Source of the DNA: Firmicutes bacterium UBA2116
Lineage (GTDB): Bacteria > Bacillota > Clostridia > Tissierellales > Sedimentibacteraceae
DNA length: 64,000 nt
Direction of reading: 5' to 3'
Assembly (NCBI GenBank): GCA_002331025.1
Contig: DCYG01000022.1
Coordinates: forward strand, 138,660 to 202,659
Every line of letters starts with the position of its first letter. Position 1 is the stretch's first letter. Below are positions 60,329-64,000 of this stretch, in pieces. Under the pieces are notes generated by a model, which worked only from the letters and a program-made list of their open reading frames with translations, ran no database searches and was not told the origin of the DNA. The position numbers and the translations under genes were made by a program.

Positions 60329-61519
60329 ATGAGGGTAAGACTGTATACTTTTATATTATTACTGAATTCGTTTGCTACAGGACTTCTTGTTCCGGTTTTA
60401 AGTTTATTATTGATACAGAAAGGTGCTACATTCAGTATGCTTTCTATTCTGATAGGAATATATTCTTTTTCGGTAATAATACTGGAGCTACCAACCGGAA
60501 TAATGGCAGATATAATAGGGAGGAAAAAAACCTTCTGTTTATCGCTTATTGTTTCCTTGTTATTTTCGGCAGTTGTTCTTTTGGGGAACGGCGTAGTAAT
60601 TTTGTATATCGGAATGCTGCTTTACGGATTAAACAGAGCTATTTCCTCAGGATCATTTGAGGCTCTGTTCATAGATTCATATATTAATGAATTTGGCAAG
60701 GACAAATTACACGATGTTACCATCAGGATAAATGTTATAGATGCTCTTGGACTATCTGCAGGAGCGTTAGCCGGGGGCTATCTGCCTGAAATATCCGGCA
60801 AGTATTTTTCTTCAATAGGGATGTATGATCTAAGCCTTATCGTCAGAATAATCTTAACATTTATAGTTTTAATATTTGCAATGGTATATATAAAAGAAAC
60901 GGTTGTAAATGAAAATAAAAAGCGGGTTTTTATATGGGAGCATATTAAAATCAGCTCAAATTTAGCTGCTAACAATAAAAATGTAATATGTATATTTATT
61001 TCTGTATTTTCTACAGGCTTTTTATTTAGCTCTTTGGAAACATACTGGCAGCCACATTTTATTTCCTTGATGCCTGACAATAGTGCCATGTTTCTTTTAG
61101 GCGTTATGGCTTTTATGTATTTTGCAGCCGCTATGACAGGCAATATTATATATGGCAGAATATTCAGCAAGCATAATACTAAAAAAATGTACTTGTTACT
61201 CAGGAGTATTCTTGTAACGGTATTGATAATTACGGCATTACAGACAAACATGGTTTTATTTATGTTTTTTTACACGTTGATTTATTTGTTTTTGGGTATG
61301 TCTAATGTACCGGAGGGGGTTATACTTAACGGAGAAATACCTAATGAGCATAGGGCTTCAATTTTATCTTTAAATTCATTAGTCTTGCAAATGGGGGTTT
61401 TATTTGGTTCGTTTTTTAATAGTATTATGATTAATCATTCATCAATTCCGGGGTTGTGGTTTGTGGCTTCTGTTGTGATTGTGACAACGATATTGATTAT
61501 TTATAAGAAACTTGTATAG
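60329..61519 (+). CDS. MFS transporter, probable drug exporter
   Basis: 396 residues with about 12 hydrophobic segments. The MFS motif A-like loop GIMADIIGRKKTFCLSLIVS follows segment 2. ATG 60329 starts directly after the regulator stop with AAAGTGAGA upstream. Substrate unknown; coupling to an ArsR-like regulator suggests export of a toxic compound. Confidence 0.87.
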   Translation: MRVRLYTFILLLNSFATGLLVPVLSLLLIQKGATFSMLSILIGIYSFSVIILELPTGIMADIIGRKKTFCLSLIVSLLFSAVVLLGNGVVILYIGMLLYGLNRAISSGSFEALFIDSYINEFGKDKLHDVTIRINVIDALGLSAGALAGGYLPEISGKYFSSIGMYDLSLIVRIILTFIVLIFAMVYIKETVVNENKKRVFIWEHIKISSNLAANNKNVICIFISVFSTGFLFSSLETYWQPHFISLMPDNSAMFLLGVMAFMYFAAAMTGNIIYGRIFSKHNTKKMYLLLRSILVTVLIITALQTNMVLFMFFYTLIYLFLGMSNVPEGVILNGEIPNEHRASILSLNSLVLQMGVLFGSFFNSIMINHSSIPGLWFVASVVIVTTILIIYKKLV

Positions 61520-61704
61520 ATGCAAATTCAAAAAATCCATTTTCAATTTGCAGTAAGCTATTTGACATGTTAGAATAATGAAAAGTAAGCAATAGATGAA
61601 GAGTCACGTATTTAACACGAATCGGTAAAACGATAGGTACAAATTTATAGAGTATTATTTAGTAGAAAATTTAGAAATCCGGGACTTAGAGGAGTATAAT
61701 TATT

Positions 61705-62667
61705 GTGATAGAGATTGTATTTGGTGATAGTGCTTGTGGAAGCCTTAAAATGGCACAGAACTATGGGAAAGGAAAATATCAAGGTGGGTGCATTGGCGTT
61801 ATAATTAGTCATGCGGATGGAAGCAAGCCATCAAAAAGAGAGATTAAAGCTGCTAAGCGAGAAGCAGAGGAAAAAGAACGCTTGGCATGGGAGAACGCTG
61901 CTCCTTTAGGTGGGAGCCCTGCAAATATTTATGGATTCAGCTTAAAGTTAAGCATTGGAGATATTTCGGAGGAACAGCCGGGTATCAAGCGTATGCAGGC
62001 ATTAGAACGCTTGTATAGTATTTATCCGAATGATGAGGGACAACAGTTGGCTCAGGAAATACTGAAAAGTACAAATGAAAACCTGAAAAAGGTTAAGGAA
62101 CGTACAGCAGAGGGAGAATCCCTTCGAATTTGGTACAGCAACCAGTCCGATGAAATGTGTGGGTTTTATTGGTTCATGTATCTCTTGAATCAATGGGAGG
62201 TGTCGGATGAACAGGTTTTTATTGTCAAGCTTCCTGAATGGGAAGCGCATGAAAAAGGAACCATTGTCCGCAAAACTAATTGGGGTGAAACGGCTCCCGG
62301 AGAATGGAACCGGTATATTGAATTGCAAAAGACTGTGCCGCAAATATTTATACAAAGCTGTGCATCGCATTGGCTGGAGCTCAAAGGAGAAAATGCACCT
62401 TTGCGAATCGTGTTGAACGGACAGTTAGTCAACTCGTCAGAAAAAATCTATGATGACTTTATCCTTCGTGAAATCGCTGCAGAAAATGAAGAATTTCAGG
62501 AGGCAATGATTATCGGGCGAGTACTTGGTAAATACCAGCTTGGAATTAGCGATTCATGGGTAGCATTTCGTATAGAAGAAATGATTCATGCCGGAAAACT
62601 TACAGTTATGTCTTCAGCTGATGAAGATATGCCTGTATATCATAGACGGCTGAAAAAGAGTATATAG
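61705..62667 (+). CDS. DUF1835/DUF3658 domain protein
   Basis: 320 residues. The N-terminal DUF1835 part reads IEIVFGDSACGSLKMAQNYG and, later, SLRIWYSNQSDEMCGFYWFM. The C-terminal DUF3658 part reads YDDFILREIAAENEEFQEAM and ISDSWVAFRIEEMIHAGKL. Function unknown. GTG start with AGAGGAG upstream. The 185-base gap before it has a GCAAATT/AATTTGC hairpin (61522-61551). Confidence 0.8.
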   Translation: MIEIVFGDSACGSLKMAQNYGKGKYQGGCIGVIISHADGSKPSKREIKAAKREAEEKERLAWENAAPLGGSPANIYGFSLKLSIGDISEEQPGIKRMQALERLYSIYPNDEGQQLAQEILKSTNENLKKVKERTAEGESLRIWYSNQSDEMCGFYWFMYLLNQWEVSDEQVFIVKLPEWEAHEKGTIVRKTNWGETAPGEWNRYIELQKTVPQIFIQSCASHWLELKGENAPLRIVLNGQLVNSSEKIYDDFILREIAAENEEFQEAMIIGRVLGKYQLGISDSWVAFRIEEMIHAGKLTVMSSADEDMPVYHRRLKKSI

Positions 62668-62774
62668 CACAGCGGGAATTGTGATGAGGATTTAATGCAT
62701 CTTCAAATGTTTCCGGGAGATACAGAGCGGCATTTGGTATAATAATAAACAGTAATTTATGAAAGAGGAATAAT

Positions 62775-62975
62775 ATGAAAAAAGATACAAATAAATATTT
62801 AGCCATAGGTATATCACTTGGATTATGCTTTGGTGCCGGTGCAGGAATTATTGTAAGCATTATTATAGATAAAAGTAACTTTATATTTGGCATACCATTA
62901 GGATCCGGATTAGGAATGATTATTGGCATTATTGTCGGTTCTATCTTAGACAGTAATAATAAAAATACCAAATAA
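62775..62975 (+). CDS. Small glycine-zipper membrane protein (paralogue 3)
   Basis: 66 residues: KKDTNKY, then two glycine-rich hydrophobic segments (LAIGISLGLCFGAGAGIIVS and FGIPLGSGLGMIIGIIVGSI) and a polar tail. Same two-helix module as 16607 and 26204. AAGAGGAATA precedes the ATG. Function unknown. Confidence 0.65.
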   Translation: MKKDTNKYLAIGISLGLCFGAGAGIIVSIIIDKSNFIFGIPLGSGLGMIIGIIVGSILDSNNKNTK

Positions 62976-63113
62976 TTTGCAAATTTCAATTTGTCGGGGA
63001 GAATAGATGTATGAAATATTTAAAATTGGAATAGAATTATAATGCTGCCGGATTGTTATGGTCATAATTCAACAACATGGTCATAACTTAGTTAGATAAA
63101 AGAGGAGATAAAT

Positions 63114-63962
63114 ATGAAAATAGTATCATTCAGTAGTGTTGATATTTGCACCGAGAGTTTCGGTTTAGAGGAAAATCCTGCTTTATTGCTGATTATGGGA
63201 GCAATGAGTTCAATGATATGGTGGGAGGATGAATTTTGTGAAAAGCTTGCAAACAATGGTTTTTTCGTAATTCGATATGATAATAGAGACACGGGAAAAT
63301 CTACGTGTTATGCTCCCGGGCATCCGGAGTATACGTTTGAAGATCTGGCAGATGATGCAATTCAGGTGTTGGATGCTTATGAAATAGATAAAGCTATTAT
63401 TATGGGGATGTCGATGGGAGGCATGTTAACACAGATGATAGCCCTACGTCATGCTGAACGGGTGAATGGTATTGTATTGCTTTCATCTATGTATTTTGCA
63501 GAAGGCGCAGAAAATCTGCCATACTCATCTGATGAGGTCAATGCTTTTTTTGAAAAGATGGCCAAAGAAGAACCCCCTAAAAATATAGATGATATGGTTG
63601 AACTATCCATAAGACAATGGCATATCACCAGTAAAAGCAAAAGACCATACGATGAGGAACGCATCAGGAAGTTAAATTATCTTGATATTGAACATTCAGT
63701 GCGTTATGAAAGTCGTATCAATCATTCTATAGCTCAGGTAACAGGAGATGAACTGGGGCGTATCGCAGAAATTAAGGCACCAGCACTGATAATCCATGGA
63801 ACGGATGATGTAGTCATCCCTTTTATACATGGTGAGATGCTCAATAAAACAATACCTACAGCACAGCTAATATCTGTAGAGGGCGCAGGTCATGAATTAA
63901 ACCCGAAGGACTATGATTATATTATAGAGAGTATGTATGTGATGTTTAATGACATCGATTAA
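63114..63962 (+). CDS. Alpha/beta hydrolase
   Basis: 282 residues. Nucleophile elbow AIIMGMSMGGMLTQMIAL (GxSxG), oxyanion-side LLIMGAMSSMIWW, acid-loop LIIHGTDDVVIPFIHGE and VEGAGHELN with the catalytic His. It resembles esterases of the aclacinomycin-methylesterase type. GAGGAGAT precedes the ATG. Substrate unknown. Confidence 0.9.
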   Translation: MKIVSFSSVDICTESFGLEENPALLLIMGAMSSMIWWEDEFCEKLANNGFFVIRYDNRDTGKSTCYAPGHPEYTFEDLADDAIQVLDAYEIDKAIIMGMSMGGMLTQMIALRHAERVNGIVLLSSMYFAEGAENLPYSSDEVNAFFEKMAKEEPPKNIDDMVELSIRQWHITSKSKRPYDEERIRKLNYLDIEHSVRYESRINHSIAQVTGDELGRIAEIKAPALIIHGTDDVVIPFIHGEMLNKTIPTAQLISVEGAGHELNPKDYDYIIESMYVMFNDID

Positions 63963-64000
63963 GGGCTTCTGTAAAAAATGGGGCTGTCGGGAAATAGCCT

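Noticed and set aside
1..64000. CRISPR arrays, tRNA or rRNA genes, intact transposase or prophage
   Set aside because: No regular repeat-spacer pattern, no tRNA-like cloverleaf noticed, and no intact transposase, integrase, capsid or terminase genes were seen.

Overview
The window looks like chromosome from a low-GC, anaerobe-type Firmicute of the Clostridia/Tissierellia kind. The evidence is the AT-rich sequence, strong AGGAGG ribosome sites with frequent TTG/GTG starts, the rimP-nusA-rnpM-ylxQ-infB-rbfA-nrnA-truB-ribF-rpsO-pnp block, a T-box leader and Gram-positive type operators. The genus cannot be fixed from the sequence alone. I saw no rRNA, tRNA or CRISPR array.

Layout. (1) 1-9.9 kb is the conserved translation/RNA-processing operon. 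rpsO has its own promoter and structured leader, and three copies of a hairpin repeat flank pnp. (2) 10.0-12.6 kb holds an autoregulated YtrA-type GntR regulator with a two-gene ABC transporter, then an unknown protein. (3) 12.7-38.6 kb is a 26-kb, entirely plus-strand accessory array of mostly single-gene units. These are GNAT acetyltransferases, VOC/glyoxalase-like proteins, nucleotidyltransferases, an APH-type kinase, DinB, PPOX, a second peptide deformylase, DUF proteins, a MntA/HepT toxin-antitoxin pair and small glycine-zipper membrane proteins. Between them lie at least a dozen gene remnants and partial copies of neighbours, so the array has grown and decayed by duplication and deletion. 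(4) 38.6-40.6 kb holds the only clear minus-strand genes: a three-domain NlpC/P60 protein and a poly-gamma-glutamate hydrolase-like protein. (5) 40.7-43.4 kb holds an 18-codon ORF with its own terminator, then a two-component system behind a consensus promoter. (6) 43.7-47.1 kb holds a T-box-controlled short alanyl-tRNA synthetase and two Nudix hydrolases. (7) 47.3-51.4 kb holds a DUF1294-metallophosphoesterase fusion, rifampin ADP-ribosyltransferase (Arr), PPOX, YfcE-type phosphodiesterase and a GNAT, ending in a MITE-like palindromic element nested between hairpin repeats. (8) 51.4-53.7 kb holds a Smr-less MutS2-family ATPase behind a leader with a short upstream ORF and an intrinsic terminator. 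(9) 53.8-57.7 kb holds a TetR regulator with two operators, rifampin phosphotransferase (Rph) and a membrane protein. (10) 57.7-64 kb holds a KilA-N protein behind a LexA-like box, decayed fragments, an ArsR-like regulator with an MFS exporter, a DUF1835/DUF3658 protein, a third glycine-zipper protein and an alpha/beta hydrolase.

Taken together, the window joins a housekeeping operon to a large arsenal for modifying or exporting small toxic molecules. It includes two independent rifamycin-inactivating enzymes and two genes (alaS-like, mutS2-like) under RNA-leader attenuation. The most promising candidates for undescribed biology are the attenuated MutS2-like ATPase and the T-box AlaRS/Nudix cluster.
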